From NCBI GenBank assembly GCA_002298335.1, contig DBNK01000037.1, positions 61,290 to 125,289 on the forward strand: a DNA stretch of 64,000 bases, given 5' to 3'. Source of the DNA: Thalassolituus sp. UBA674. GTDB lineage: Bacteria; Pseudomonadota; Gammaproteobacteria; Pseudomonadales; Oceanobacteraceae. Positions 1 to 8,512 of the stretch are shown here, one piece after another (position 1 is the stretch's first letter; the number at the start of each line of letters is the position of its first letter). A program made the translations under genes and the position numbers. Below the pieces are notes generated by a model that did no database searches, was not told the origin of the DNA, and saw only the letters and a program-made list of their open reading frames with translations.

Positions 1-69
1 GTTGCCAGCAACGAAACGTCAGCCGGACGCGCACAGAACCGTCGCGTTGAGCTGGTTGTGAAAAAATAA
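1..69 (+). CDS. OmpA-family protein, C-terminal end (partial)
   Basis: Only the last 22 codons are in the window, ending in TAA at 67-69. The visible tail has the layout SAGRAQNRRVELVVKK, which is the end of the OmpA/MotB peptidoglycan-binding domain (the usual NxxGRxxNRRVE element that contacts diaminopimelate). The protein is therefore probably an outer-membrane or lipoprotein anchor to peptidoglycan. The N-terminal type (beta-barrel, lipoprotein or Pal-like) cannot be judged. A strong terminator follows. Confidence 0.8.
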   Translation, partial: VASNETSAGRAQNRRVELVVKK

Positions 70-90
70 CAGCCTGCAACACGCAAAAAA

Positions 91-117
91 AAGGGCGCAT
101 CATGCGCCCTTTTTTAT
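91..117 (+). terminator. Rho-independent terminator after the OmpA-family gene
   Basis: Perfect 10-bp stem AAGGGCGCAT / ATGCGCCCTT with a one-base loop, followed by a T run. The A run on the 5' side also lets it serve the convergent DUF1145 gene. Confidence 0.9.
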
Positions 118-132
118 TCACTGCCTGCGGAA

Positions 133-381
133 TTAACGTGCCGTCAGGTACTTTTTCCAGTGAATGATTCCGAACAGCAGCACCTGCACCATATCCACTG
201 GCAGGTTCGTGCTTTTCTCACGGAAACGTGCCCAGAAAAAGGCCGCTTCCGCAACGTGCGCAACAAACACGATCAGACCAAAAGCCGGCAGCCAGCCCAG
301 CGTACCTTCCCAGCCCTGCATCCAGGCCATCAGGACCAGTATCCAGAAAATCAGCGTTACCGCCTTAAGTATCAGATTCAT
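133..381 (-). CDS. DUF1145 family small membrane protein
   Basis: An 82-residue protein that is mostly two or three hydrophobic helices, with a basic C-terminus ending HWKKYLTAR. It resembles the DUF1145 (YhhL-type) family of small inner-membrane proteins of unknown function. The ATG at 381 was chosen because GGAG lies seven bases upstream; the reading frame is open further upstream but without a good ribosome site. It is convergent with the OmpA-family gene and divergent from ubiE. Confidence 0.7.
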   Translation of the reverse strand: MNLILKAVTLIFWILVLMAWMQGWEGTLGWLPAFGLIVFVAHVAEAAFFWARFREKSTNLPVDMVQVLLFGIIHWKKYLTAR

Positions 382-572
382 AACAGCATCTCCGCTCAAT
401 GGTTGTGTCCGGCCCGGCGTTACCACAGGCCCGCAGCAAGAGTGCCTGATTTACTGCTGTGATGTACAGCACAAGCTGTCCCGCAGTCTGTCAGGCCACA
501 GGATTTCTGTGGCGTCAGCCAAGACAAGCGCCAGCGGGATGGTTAGAATGGCCACCTGATCAGGAGAGACCC

Positions 573-1331
573 ATGTCGAAAGAGACACCCAACGATACCA
601 CCCACTTTGGTTATCAGACCGTCGGGGTTAATGAGAAAGCCGGTAAAGTGGCTGATGTGTTCCACTCTGTCGCCGCCAAATACGATCTGATGAATGACCT
701 GATGTCGATGGGCATCCACCGTCTGTGGAAGCGCATCACCATCGATATGAGCGGTGTACGGCCCGGCAATTCAGTTCTGGATCTGGCCGGTGGTACCGGT
801 GACCTGACGCGCAAATTTTCCAGTATTGTCGGCGATAAAGGCCGGGTGGTACTGGCCGATATCAATTCGTCCATGCTCAATGTCGGCCGTGACCGCCTGA
901 CCGATCAGGGGTACACCGGCAATATCGAATACGTACAGGCCAACGCCGAGTGTCTGCCGTTTGAAGACAACAGCTTTGATGTGATCACCATTGCCTTTGG
1001 CCTGCGCAACGTTACCGACAAAGACGCGGCGCTGCGTTCAATGACACGCTGCCTGAAGCCCGGCGGCCGTCTGCTGGTGCTGGAGTTTTCCAAACCGACC
1101 AACCCGGTGGTCAGCAAAGCGTACGATCTCTACTCGTTCAGCGCCCTGCCCTTTATGGGCAAACTGGTGGCCAACGATTCTGAAAGCTACAAGTACCTGG
1201 CGGAATCCATCCGTATGCACCCGGATCAGGAAACCCTGAAAGGCATGATGGAAAACGCCGGCCTGGTGCGTTGCAGTTACCACAACATGACCAGTGGCGT
1301 AGTGGCGCTGCACCGGGGTGTGAAACCCTGA
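573..1331 (+). CDS. ubiE: Ubiquinone/menaquinone biosynthesis C-methyltransferase UbiE
   Basis: 252 residues, matching the 251 of E. coli UbiE. It transfers methyl from S-adenosylmethionine to carbon 2 of the demethoxy-quinol ring (and to demethylmenaquinol where that is made). Visible: GYQTV near the N-terminus, the SAM-binding glycine loop VLDLAGGTGD at residues 68-77, and the family motif FGLRNVTD further on. The ATG at 573 is preceded by AGGAG; an upstream in-frame extension to 459 has no homologous sequence and is rejected. It overlaps ubiJ by one base (TGATG), so the two are translationally coupled. Confidence 0.97.
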   Translation: MSKETPNDTTHFGYQTVGVNEKAGKVADVFHSVAAKYDLMNDLMSMGIHRLWKRITIDMSGVRPGNSVLDLAGGTGDLTRKFSSIVGDKGRVVLADINSSMLNVGRDRLTDQGYTGNIEYVQANAECLPFEDNSFDVITIAFGLRNVTDKDAALRSMTRCLKPGGRLLVLEFSKPTNPVVSKAYDLYSFSALPFMGKLVANDSESYKYLAESIRMHPDQETLKGMMENAGLVRCSYHNMTSGVVALHRGVKP

Positions 1332-1978
1332 TGCCGCTTCCGGTTCTGACCCAGGCGCTGCTGATCCCGGCTGAACACAGCCTCAGGCACCTGCTGCGCC
1401 ATGCGCCAGCTGCGCGTCTGAAGTTACAGGCGTTCCACGGACAGGTTATCGCACTGGATATTCAGAACGTCGCGCGTATCAATCTGCGCCTGCTCAACGA
1501 CGCGCCGGAGCTGAGTCTGGGAGAGGAGGCCGACGCTGCCGTATGCCTGCGCGGTCAGCTGAATGACTTCCTTGAACTGGCAAGAGCCGATGACAAGGCC
1601 AGCAGCCTGATGAAAAGCCGCATTGAGATCGATGGTGATACCGATCTGGCTATGTCGGTCACCCGCATTCTGCAGAATGCCGGGATGGATTGGGAATCCT
1701 TCATCAGCCCCCTCACCGGTGGCCTGTTGGCACACCAGATCGGCCGAGGTCTGCGCCATGCCCTACGCTGGGGACAACAGACCTCAGCCACTCTGCAACA
1801 GGCCGGTCGCGACTACCTGCAGGATGAGACCGGGGTGCTGGCACCCCCGGCTCTGGTCAGTGATTTCAGTGCAGGCGTTGATCAGTTGCGCCTGGCTGCG
1901 GACCGCATAGAAGCCCGGATCGCACGCCTTGAAGCGCAGCAGACACAGACACCAACCTCCGACGGAAACGAGCGTTAA
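1331..1978 (+). CDS. ubiJ: Ubiquinone biosynthesis accessory factor UbiJ
   Basis: 215 residues. UbiJ is a lipid-binding accessory protein of the soluble Ubi complex that hydroxylates and methylates the quinone ring. The N-terminal half has the SCP2-like layout (HGQVIALDIQN, then LRGQLNDFLELA), which holds polyprenyl intermediates; the last about 40 residues (DQLRLAADRIEARIARLEAQ) form a coiled coil. Identity rests mainly on position between ubiE and ubiB plus the SCP2 pattern, since the family diverges quickly. The start overlaps the ubiE stop. Confidence 0.88.
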   Translation: MPLPVLTQALLIPAEHSLRHLLRHAPAARLKLQAFHGQVIALDIQNVARINLRLLNDAPELSLGEEADAAVCLRGQLNDFLELARADDKASSLMKSRIEIDGDTDLAMSVTRILQNAGMDWESFISPLTGGLLAHQIGRGLRHALRWGQQTSATLQQAGRDYLQDETGVLAPPALVSDFSAGVDQLRLAADRIEARIARLEAQQTQTPTSDGNER

Positions 1979-1987
1979 GGACACACA

Positions 1988-3643
1988 GTGGGTAATTTCT
2001 GGCGCCTGTGGCGCATCATGTTTGTCTTTACCCGTTACCGGCTGGATGTGCTGATCCCGCTGGATCAGCTGCCGCTGAAACTGCGCATACTGCTGTGGCT
2101 GGCGCCCTGGCGTCTGAGCCCGGTCGGCAAATTATCACGTGGTGAACGTCTGCGTCTGGCGCTGGAATCCCTGGGCCCCATCTTCATCAAGTTCGGACAG
2201 ATACTCTCCACCCGCCCGGATCTGATTCCGGCCGACATCATTAAGGAACTGGTGAAGCTGCAGGACAAGGTCCCACCCTTTCCGTCTGAAAAAGCCGTTG
2301 CCCTGATCGAATCCCAGCTGGGGGCCTCGGTTGACGAGCTGTTCGCTGAGTTTTCCCGCGAACCTATGGCTTCGGCTTCCATCGCGCAGGTTCACGCGGC
2401 ACGTCTGTTTCCGGAGAATGACACCGATGCCGGCAAGGAAGTGGTGGTCAAAATTGTACGTCCGGGCATTGAGCTGACCATTGAGAAAGACCTGCGCCTG
2501 CTCGAGTTCATGGCACAGCTGATGGTGAAGTACTCCGCCGATGGCCGCCGCCTGCGTCCGCTGGAGGTAGTGGAAGATTACCGTCATACCATTTTCGGCG
2601 AGCTGAACCTGCAGATCGAAGCCTCCAATACCACCCAGCTGCGGCGTAATTTCAGCGGCTCCGAACTGCTCTACATGCCGGAGGTTTACTGGGAATTCAC
2701 CCGCAGTAAAGTCATGGTCAGTGAACGCATTTACGGTATTCCGGTGGCTAACATTGACGAGCTGCGCGCTCAGAACACCAACATGAAACTGCTGGCCGAA
2801 CGCGGTGTGGATATCTTTTTTACCCAGGTATTCCGCGACAGCTTCTTCCACGCCGACATGCACCCGGGCAATATCTTTGTCTCGCGCGAGCACCCGGACC
2901 AGCCCCAGTACATCGCCATCGACTGCGGCATCGTCGGCAGTCTCACCGAAGAAGACCTGCATTATCTGGCCATGAATCTGATGGCCTTCTTCAATCAGGA
3001 TTACTATCAGGTGGCGCAGCTGCATGTGGATTCCGGCTGGGTGCCGGCCTCCACCAAAGTGCATGAACTGGCCTCCGCCATCCGCAGCGTGTGTGAGCCG
3101 ATCTTTGAAAAACCCCTGTCGGAAATTTCCTTCGGTCAGGTCCTGATTCAGCTGTTCAGCACCGCGCGCCGCTTTAATATGGAAGTGCAGCCACAACTGG
3201 TACTGCTGCAGAAAACCCTGCTCAACGTCGAAGGTCTCGGACGCCAGCTCTACCCGGATCTCGACCTGTGGACCACCGGCAAACCGTATCTGGAACGTTG
3301 GATCCGCGAACGTTTCGGCCCTAAAGCCGCCTTCCGTGAACTGAAACGGCAGTTGCCGACCTGGATTGAAAAAGCGCCCCAGATCCCGAACCTGATGCAC
3401 GGTGCCCTGACCCGCCTCAATCACCTGGACGAAAGCCAGCAGATGATGCGCAAAGAAATGGCTGACATTCATAAGTCGCTGGAGAAGCAACGCCGCCAGC
3501 GCAAGAACTTCACCATCGGCCTGACCCTGATCGGCAGTGGCTTCTTTATCTGGTGGGAAAGTCAGTTTCTGCAGGGCATAAACGACCCGCTTGGCTTTAT
3601 GCTGTGTCTTGCCGGTATTGTCTGGCTGATATTGCGCGCCTGA
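1988..3643 (+). CDS. ubiB: UbiB, atypical kinase/ATPase of ubiquinone biosynthesis
   Basis: 551 residues (E. coli 546). Member of the ABC1/ADCK/UbiB kinase-like family needed for ubiquinone synthesis; it has ATPase rather than classical kinase activity. Visible: the KxGQ motif (KFGQ, 68-71), the alanine-rich loop region ASIAQVHAA near 130, the conserved lysine in VVVKIVRPG, and HADMHPGNIF from H288 with the catalytic-loop Asp. Two C-terminal transmembrane helices (about 510-551) anchor it in the inner membrane. The start is GTG, nine bases after ubiJ, with AAGGA upstream. Confidence 0.97.
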   Translation: MGNFWRLWRIMFVFTRYRLDVLIPLDQLPLKLRILLWLAPWRLSPVGKLSRGERLRLALESLGPIFIKFGQILSTRPDLIPADIIKELVKLQDKVPPFPSEKAVALIESQLGASVDELFAEFSREPMASASIAQVHAARLFPENDTDAGKEVVVKIVRPGIELTIEKDLRLLEFMAQLMVKYSADGRRLRPLEVVEDYRHTIFGELNLQIEASNTTQLRRNFSGSELLYMPEVYWEFTRSKVMVSERIYGIPVANIDELRAQNTNMKLLAERGVDIFFTQVFRDSFFHADMHPGNIFVSREHPDQPQYIAIDCGIVGSLTEEDLHYLAMNLMAFFNQDYYQVAQLHVDSGWVPASTKVHELASAIRSVCEPIFEKPLSEISFGQVLIQLFSTARRFNMEVQPQLVLLQKTLLNVEGLGRQLYPDLDLWTTGKPYLERWIRERFGPKAAFRELKRQLPTWIEKAPQIPNLMHGALTRLNHLDESQQMMRKEMADIHKSLEKQRRQRKNFTIGLTLIGSGFFIWWESQFLQGINDPLGFMLCLAGIVWLILRA

Positions 3644-3716
3644 AGCCGGGCCTGCGGGCTACACTAGGGCGGACAGGTACGGTATGCTGCGTTCCCGCTC
3701 CGCACTGGAAACCATC

Positions 3717-4094
3717 ATGAGCTGGTTAGACGACGTAAAATTTGATGCTCAGGGGCTGATCCCTGCCATTGCTCAGGACTACCGTACCGGCCGCATTCTG
3801 ATGATGGCCTGGATGAACCGCGAAGCCCTGCAGCTGACCGCCGAAGAACAGCGCGCGGTTTACTACTCGCGTTCGCGCCAGTCCTTGTGGCGTAAAGGTG
3901 AATCCTCCGGTCATGTGCAGAAACTGCATGAACTGCGTCTGGACTGTGACGCCGATGTGATTATCATGCAGGTCGAACAGATCGGTGGCATCGCCTGTCA
4001 CACCGGGCGCGAAAGCTGCTTTTACCGTATCTGGAAAGACGGCGAGTGGGTGACCACAGACCCGGTTCTGAAAGATCCTGAAGAAATATACTGA
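3717..4094 (+). CDS. hisI: Phosphoribosyl-AMP cyclohydrolase
   Basis: 125 residues. Opens the adenine ring of phosphoribosyl-AMP, the third step of histidine synthesis, in the cytoplasm. Starts MSWLDDVKFD and carries MMAWMNREAL, YYSRSRQSLWRKGE with the zinc and magnesium ligand region, and GRESCFYRIW near the end. The ATG at 3717 gives the family length; a longer frame starting at 3684 adds 11 unrelated residues. It is a stand-alone enzyme, not the HisIE fusion of enterics; hisE follows after eight bases. Confidence 0.96.
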   Translation: MSWLDDVKFDAQGLIPAIAQDYRTGRILMMAWMNREALQLTAEEQRAVYYSRSRQSLWRKGESSGHVQKLHELRLDCDADVIIMQVEQIGGIACHTGRESCFYRIWKDGEWVTTDPVLKDPEEIY

Positions 4095-4102
4095 ACAGAC
4101 TT

Positions 4103-4438
4103 ATGATGAACGATATTCTGACACAACTGGGCGATATCCTTGAGGAGCGCAAGCTGGCTGAGGCCGACTCCTCATACGTTGCCAGCCTGTACCAGAAGGG
4201 TCTGAACAAGATTCTGGAAAAGGTCGGCGAAGAAGCCACCGAAACCATTCTGGCTGCCAAAGACGCAGAACAGAGCGGTGACAACAGCGACCTGATCTAT
4301 GAAACCGCCGACCTGTGGTTCCACAGTCTGGTGGCTCTGGCCAAGCTGGGCGTACGCCCGGAAGCGGTCCTGAATGAACTGGCACGGCGTTTTGATATGT
4401 CGGGGCTGGAAGAAAAAGCGTCCCGCACGGACAAATGA
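4103..4438 (+). CDS. hisE: Phosphoribosyl-ATP pyrophosphatase
   Basis: 111 residues. Hydrolyses phosphoribosyl-ATP to phosphoribosyl-AMP, the second step of histidine synthesis. All-alpha MazG-like fold; key stretch KVGEEATETILAAK followed by DLIYETADLWFHSLV, which contain the Mg-binding acidic residues. Two adjacent ATG codons (4103, 4106) are possible starts. It is grouped with hisI and just ahead of tatABC, the same order as in Pseudomonas. Confidence 0.96.
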   Translation: MMNDILTQLGDILEERKLAEADSSYVASLYQKGLNKILEKVGEEATETILAAKDAEQSGDNSDLIYETADLWFHSLVALAKLGVRPEAVLNELARRFDMSGLEEKASRTDK

Positions 4439-4476
4439 TTGATGGCAGGTTCGCCTGCCGCCGGAGGTAAAACCGA

Positions 4477-4713
4477 ATGTTTGCAGGAATCAGTATGTGG
4501 CAGCTCCTGATCGTACTTGCCATTGTCATCATGATTTTCGGCACCAAAAAACTGCGCAATATGGGCGGTGATCTGGGCAGTGCTGTCAAAGGCTTCAAAG
4601 ACGCGATGAACAAAGAGCCGGAAGACAGCAAAAAGCCGGAAGCTCTGACCGACCAGAAGCTGCAGGACGCAGACTTCGAAGAAACGAAGAAAAAGGATCA
4701 GGATAAAGTCTGA
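4477..4713 (+). CDS. tatA: Sec-independent translocase subunit TatA
   Basis: 78 residues. Forms the oligomeric element through which folded twin-arginine proteins pass. Visible: N-terminal transmembrane helix (about 6-21, LLIVLAIVIMIF), the FGTKKL hinge, the amphipathic helix GGDLGSAVKGFKDAM, and a charged C-terminal tail. GGAGG precedes the start. It overlaps tatB by one base (TGATG). Confidence 0.96.
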   Translation: MFAGISMWQLLIVLAIVIMIFGTKKLRNMGGDLGSAVKGFKDAMNKEPEDSKKPEALTDQKLQDADFEETKKKDQDKV

Positions 4714-5066
4714 TGTTCGATATCGGCTTCATGGAGCTGATGGTCATTGGTACCCTGGGTCTGCTGATTCTCGGCCCCGAACGCCTGCCCAAAGCCGCTC
4801 ATACTGTGGGCCTGATCATAGGTCGGGTGCGCCGCTCTGTCTCCAATCTGCAGGCTGACCTGGAACGCCACGCCCGCACCGAAGAGCTGAAAGCGCGCCT
4901 GCGTGATCCGGCCTCGACCTTCCTGGATGATGACATGCGCGACCCTGCCCGTCTGACCCGTCCCGACTCTGCCGGCAAGGCCGATCCGCAGGCACTGCCT
5001 GAGCCTTCCGCTACAGAGAGTGCCGATGCCGCTCCGGAGCCGAAAAAAGGCGGAACCTCTGAGTGA
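4713..5066 (+). CDS. tatB: Sec-independent translocase subunit TatB
   Basis: 117 residues. With TatC it forms the receptor for twin-arginine signal peptides. It begins MFDIGFMEL, then a membrane helix and the LGPERLPKAA hinge that separates TatB from TatA, and a long charged amphipathic helix. The last about 40 residues are Pro/Ala/Glu rich and probably disordered. It is shorter than E. coli TatB (171) but normal for this branch. Confidence 0.95.
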   Translation: MFDIGFMELMVIGTLGLLILGPERLPKAAHTVGLIIGRVRRSVSNLQADLERHARTEELKARLRDPASTFLDDDMRDPARLTRPDSAGKADPQALPEPSATESADAAPEPKKGGTSE

Positions 5067-5791
5067 ACGATCAGGAACAACCTCTCATCAGTCATCTGAT
5101 TGAACTGCGCGACCGTCTGCTGCGCATTGTGCTCATCGTGCTGGCGTTTTTTCTCGGACTGTTTTATTTCGCCAACGACCTGTATCTGATTCTGGTCGAG
5201 CCGCTGAAAGTACTCATGCCGACTGAAGGCGCCATGATTGCCACCGGAGTGGCCAGTCCGTTTCTGGTACCGTTTAAGCTGACCTTTGTCTTATCCGTGC
5301 TGCTGGCTGTGCCTTTCATTCTGCATCAGATCTGGGGGTTTATTTCACCGGGGCTCTATCAGAACGAAAAGAAATTCGCGGTACCCCTGCTGCTGTCCAG
5401 TATTGTGCTGTTTTATACCGGTATCGCCTTCGCTTATTTTGTCGTCCTGCCTCTGGTGTTCGGCTTTTTTACCGGGGTCGGTCCGGAAGGTATTTCCTTC
5501 ATGCCGGACATCAGCAACATCCTCGATTTTACCCTGAAGATTTTCTTCGCCTTCGGCATTGCTTTTGAAATTCCGGTGGCAACTTTTCTTCTGGTTCTCA
5601 GCGGAATTACCACCGTTGCATCATTGAGTGCCAAACGCCCTTACGTCTTTCTCGGTTGCTTCGTCGTCGGTATGCTTGTCACCCCGCCGGATGTGATCTC
5701 ACAAACCGTACTGGCTGTACCTATGTGGCTCCTTTTTGAGGCAGGTGTGCTGGTATCCCGGCTGATCCGGACCTCGGATGAGGCCGGCTGA
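5063..5791 (+). CDS. tatC: Sec-independent translocase subunit TatC
   Basis: 242 residues, six transmembrane segments. TatC binds the twin-arginine motif directly. The N-terminal cytoplasmic stretch SHLIELRDRLLR carries the conserved signal-binding region, and the periplasmic loop FISPGLYQNEKK with the conserved Pro is present. The GTG start at 5063 overlaps the tatB stop (GTGA). The window encodes several likely clients: the PhoX-like protein, PhoD and the Tat lipoprotein beside the GMC oxidoreductase. Confidence 0.96.
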   Translation: MNDQEQPLISHLIELRDRLLRIVLIVLAFFLGLFYFANDLYLILVEPLKVLMPTEGAMIATGVASPFLVPFKLTFVLSVLLAVPFILHQIWGFISPGLYQNEKKFAVPLLLSSIVLFYTGIAFAYFVVLPLVFGFFTGVGPEGISFMPDISNILDFTLKIFFAFGIAFEIPVATFLLVLSGITTVASLSAKRPYVFLGCFVVGMLVTPPDVISQTVLAVPMWLLFEAGVLVSRLIRTSDEAG

Positions 5792-5903
5792 CATGCGACA
5801 ATCGTAGACTATGGCGAATTTATTATCCTCGCCAGATGACAATAAAAAAGCGCGATGATATACAAGATCGTTATTAGACCTGTGTGGTTTTTCGGGGGAT
5901 AGA

Positions 5904-7673
5904 TTGGACTGGCAAGGTTGGTTTTCATTATTTGTGACGCTGTCAGTGCTGACCACTCTGATCTTCACGCACCTCAAGCCACACATGGTGTTGATGGCTG
6001 CGCTGACGGTTCTCAGTGTGTCCGGAATTCTGTCACCGTCTGAAGCACTTGCCGGTTTCAGCAACTCTGGCCTGATTACGGTAGCGGCCATGTTCGTCGT
6101 CGCGGCCGGCATCCACCACTCAGGTGGAGTGGACATTCTCGTCAATAAATTATTAGGCAGTCCGAAAACCCTGCGCATGGCCATGCTGCGGATTTTTCTG
6201 CCGGTCGTGTCCCTCTCCGGTTTTCTGAATAACACCCCGGTTGTGGCCACCATGATCCCGGCCATTAACAGCTGGGCGCAGAAAACCGGTTTCAGTCCGT
6301 CGCAGCTGATGATTCCGCTGAGCTACAGTGCCATCCTCGGTGGCACCCTGACACTGATCGGTACCAGTACCAACCTGATTGTAAACGGCCAGTACCAGGC
6401 CATTACCGGCGAACCCGGCTTCTCTATTTTCTCCATCGGCATCATCGGTCTGCCCGTTGCGATTCTCAGCGGTATTTTCATGCTGATTCTGTTTCCGAAG
6501 CTGCTGCCCAAAGGCAGTCAGCAGAAAGACTCACTGCACAATCTGCGTGAATTCACCCTGGAAGTGATGGTGGCCGAAAACGGTCCGCTGGTCGGTAAGA
6601 GCGTGAATGACGCCGGTCTGCGTAACCTGCGCCGCGTGTATCTGGTGGAAATTGAACGTGCCGGGTCGGTGATTTCAGCTGTATCCTCAGATGAAGTCCT
6701 GCAAGGCGGTGACCGTCTGGTGTTCGCCGGAGACACCGAAGCGATTTCGGTACTGCTGCGCATTAACGGTATCGTTCCGTCGTCCAGTGCCGATGAGATT
6801 CATCTGGACACCAACCGCCCGGAACGCTGTCTGGTCGAGGCGGTGATTTCTCCACATTGCGCCGCCGTTGGTCACGCCATCCGCGAAGCCCGCTTCCGCG
6901 AACGCTATGGCGCAGTGGTTCTGGCCGTAGCCCGTGATGGTCAGCGGATTAAAGGCAACCTGGGCGCCATCAAACTGCAGGCCGGTGATACCGTACTGCT
7001 GAATGCCCGTCCGGCGTTTGTGTCCCGCCAGCGCTACAACCGCGACTTCCTGCTGATCAACGACCTGGATGACGAAACACCGCGTCACGACAAGGCTTAT
7101 TTAGCCTGGGCCATCCTCTTCGTGTTTGTCGGCATCGCCACGCTGGGCATCACCAGCATGCTGCACTCGGCCCTGATCGCTGCGGGCCTGATGATGCTGA
7201 CTGGCTGCCTGACCCCGCATCAGGCCGAACGCAGCCTCGATCTGCCGATCATCATTACTATTGCGGCGTCGTTTGCCCTGGGTGCAGCCCTGCAGAAAAC
7301 GGGGATGGCGCAGCTGATCGCCGACAGTATTCTGCTGCTCAGTGATAACCGGCCCTGGCTGTTGTTGCTTTTGGTATATGTGACGGTATCGGTACTGACG
7401 GAGATGATCACCAATAACGCTGCGGCGTTGCTGATGCTGCCGATCTGTCTGGAGATTGCCAACTCCACCGGTCTGCCGGTAGAACCCTTCGTGTTTGCCA
7501 TCATGATGGCGGCATCAGCCAGTTTCGCCACACCGTTGGGTTACCAGACCAATCTGATGGTCTACGGCCCGGGGGGCTATACCTTCCGCGACTTCCTCAA
7601 AGTCGGGATTCCGATGAACGTCTTCGCCGGGGGTGTCACCCTGGTGCTGTTGCTGATCTGCTTCCCGATGTAA
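5904..7673 (+). CDS. SLC13-family permease with TrkA-C (RCK_C) domains
   Basis: 589 residues. A sodium- or proton-coupled anion importer of the divalent anion:Na+ symporter superfamily. Visible: N-terminal membrane bundle with NNTPVVATMIPA and the SNT-like GTSTNLIVNG, two soluble TrkA-C domains at about 210-375 (with VMVAENGPLVGKSV and HAIREARFRERYGA), then a second bundle containing ITNNAAALLMLP. Proteins of this layout are often annotated as sulfate or dicarboxylate transporters; the substrate is not shown. The start appears to be TTG at 5904, with GGGGG upstream and no in-frame ATG nearby. Confidence 0.88.
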   Translation: MDWQGWFSLFVTLSVLTTLIFTHLKPHMVLMAALTVLSVSGILSPSEALAGFSNSGLITVAAMFVVAAGIHHSGGVDILVNKLLGSPKTLRMAMLRIFLPVVSLSGFLNNTPVVATMIPAINSWAQKTGFSPSQLMIPLSYSAILGGTLTLIGTSTNLIVNGQYQAITGEPGFSIFSIGIIGLPVAILSGIFMLILFPKLLPKGSQQKDSLHNLREFTLEVMVAENGPLVGKSVNDAGLRNLRRVYLVEIERAGSVISAVSSDEVLQGGDRLVFAGDTEAISVLLRINGIVPSSSADEIHLDTNRPERCLVEAVISPHCAAVGHAIREARFRERYGAVVLAVARDGQRIKGNLGAIKLQAGDTVLLNARPAFVSRQRYNRDFLLINDLDDETPRHDKAYLAWAILFVFVGIATLGITSMLHSALIAAGLMMLTGCLTPHQAERSLDLPIIITIAASFALGAALQKTGMAQLIADSILLLSDNRPWLLLLLVYVTVSVLTEMITNNAAALLMLPICLEIANSTGLPVEPFVFAIMMAASASFATPLGYQTNLMVYGPGGYTFRDFLKVGIPMNVFAGGVTLVLLLICFPM

Positions 7674-7699
7674 AAAAAGGCGCCTCAGGCGCCTTTTTT
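7672..7699 (+). terminator. Bidirectional terminator between the SLC13 gene and the nuclease gene
   Basis: GGCGCC-TCA-GGCGCC stem flanked by seven A on one side and six T on the other, overlapping the stop codon of the transporter. The symmetric A/T tracts suit both convergent genes. Confidence 0.9.
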
Positions 7700-7722
7700 C
7701 TGTTTCCGTTTCTGTGTTTGTT

Positions 7723-8511
7723 TCAGAACACATCTTCCAGCAGATCCGCCAGCCGCTGGGCGGCCTGAACCATGTGCCCCTGCAACCAGACACGGTCTTC
7801 AGACACGCGACTGTCATCCAGGTTTTCACCGGGTTCATAGGTACGGTAAACCAGACGGGTGCGGTCCAGTGACTCCTGCGCCCAGACCAGAGGCAGGCCG
7901 GCATCAGCATGGGCGTGGAAGCCGGTCATGCGCGACTGGAACCGGCTGCGGTTACGCTCAGGGTCAGCATCCAGCCCGGGAACCCGGCTGTCCCACACAG
8001 CGTGCAGATTGGTCGGCTCCCCCTTCCAGGAAACGCGGAAGGTATTACCACCCCGGTCATCGCCGTAACTGACGTGCAGCGGCTGATGCACGTCTGCAAC
8101 AAAATGCCCGAGGAACAGCAGCGCCTGCCAGTCGGTTTGCGGTGCCTTGCGCAGACGCGCTTCCATCTCGCTGATGGCCGACAGCACACAGCCCTGATCC
8201 GGGCAATGCTGCGGCGTAATGTCCGTATCGTTGCGTGCCACATTCACATAATGCCAGGGGCCGGTGTACTTCCAGCGCTCTTCACTGCGGATGTCATCCG
8301 CCCAGGAACAGAGCTGCGGAAATGGCTTACCCAGTCCGGAGCGTGCGCTGAGCTGATCGACAGCCTGCCGGGTTGTCTCCGTCAGGGCGTCGTAGGCGAG
8401 AGCACACACCAGAGCGTGGCCCTTGTAATCAAACGCCTGTACAGGTACGGAAAGCGTCAGAAGGACAGTGGCGGCGAGCCCGGCCGGGCCCGCTCTTAGT
8501 GAAAACGCCAT
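7723..8511 (-). CDS. S1/P1-family secreted nuclease
   Basis: 262 residues. Zinc-dependent, single-strand-specific nuclease/3'-nucleotidase fold, exported by Sec (hydrophobic stretch 8-24, cleavage likely VQA-F27). Zinc-ligand motifs are present: GHALVCALA near the mature N-terminus, SWADDIR, WHYVNV, HFVADVHQPLHV and NLHAVWDS. In S1/P1 the mature protein starts with Trp, whose backbone and N-terminus bind zinc; here the predicted first residue is Phe (FDYKGH). The ATG at 8511 lies one base after the stop of the PhoX-like gene; an alternative start at 8547 would overlap it. The two are one operon. Confidence 0.88.
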   Translation of the reverse strand: MAFSLRAGPAGLAATVLLTLSVPVQAFDYKGHALVCALAYDALTETTRQAVDQLSARSGLGKPFPQLCSWADDIRSEERWKYTGPWHYVNVARNDTDITPQHCPDQGCVLSAISEMEARLRKAPQTDWQALLFLGHFVADVHQPLHVSYGDDRGGNTFRVSWKGEPTNLHAVWDSRVPGLDADPERNRSRFQSRMTGFHAHADAGLPLVWAQESLDRTRLVYRTYEPGENLDDSRVSEDRVWLQGHMVQAAQRLADLLEDVF

Positions 8512-8512
8512 C

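Noticed and set aside
459..572. N-terminal extension of UbiE
   Set aside because: The added 38 residues have no family counterpart, and AGGAG stands before the ATG at 573.
2135..3490. 451-codon open frame on the minus strand
   Set aside because: Antisense shadow of ubiB, which is fully supported by kinase-like motifs.
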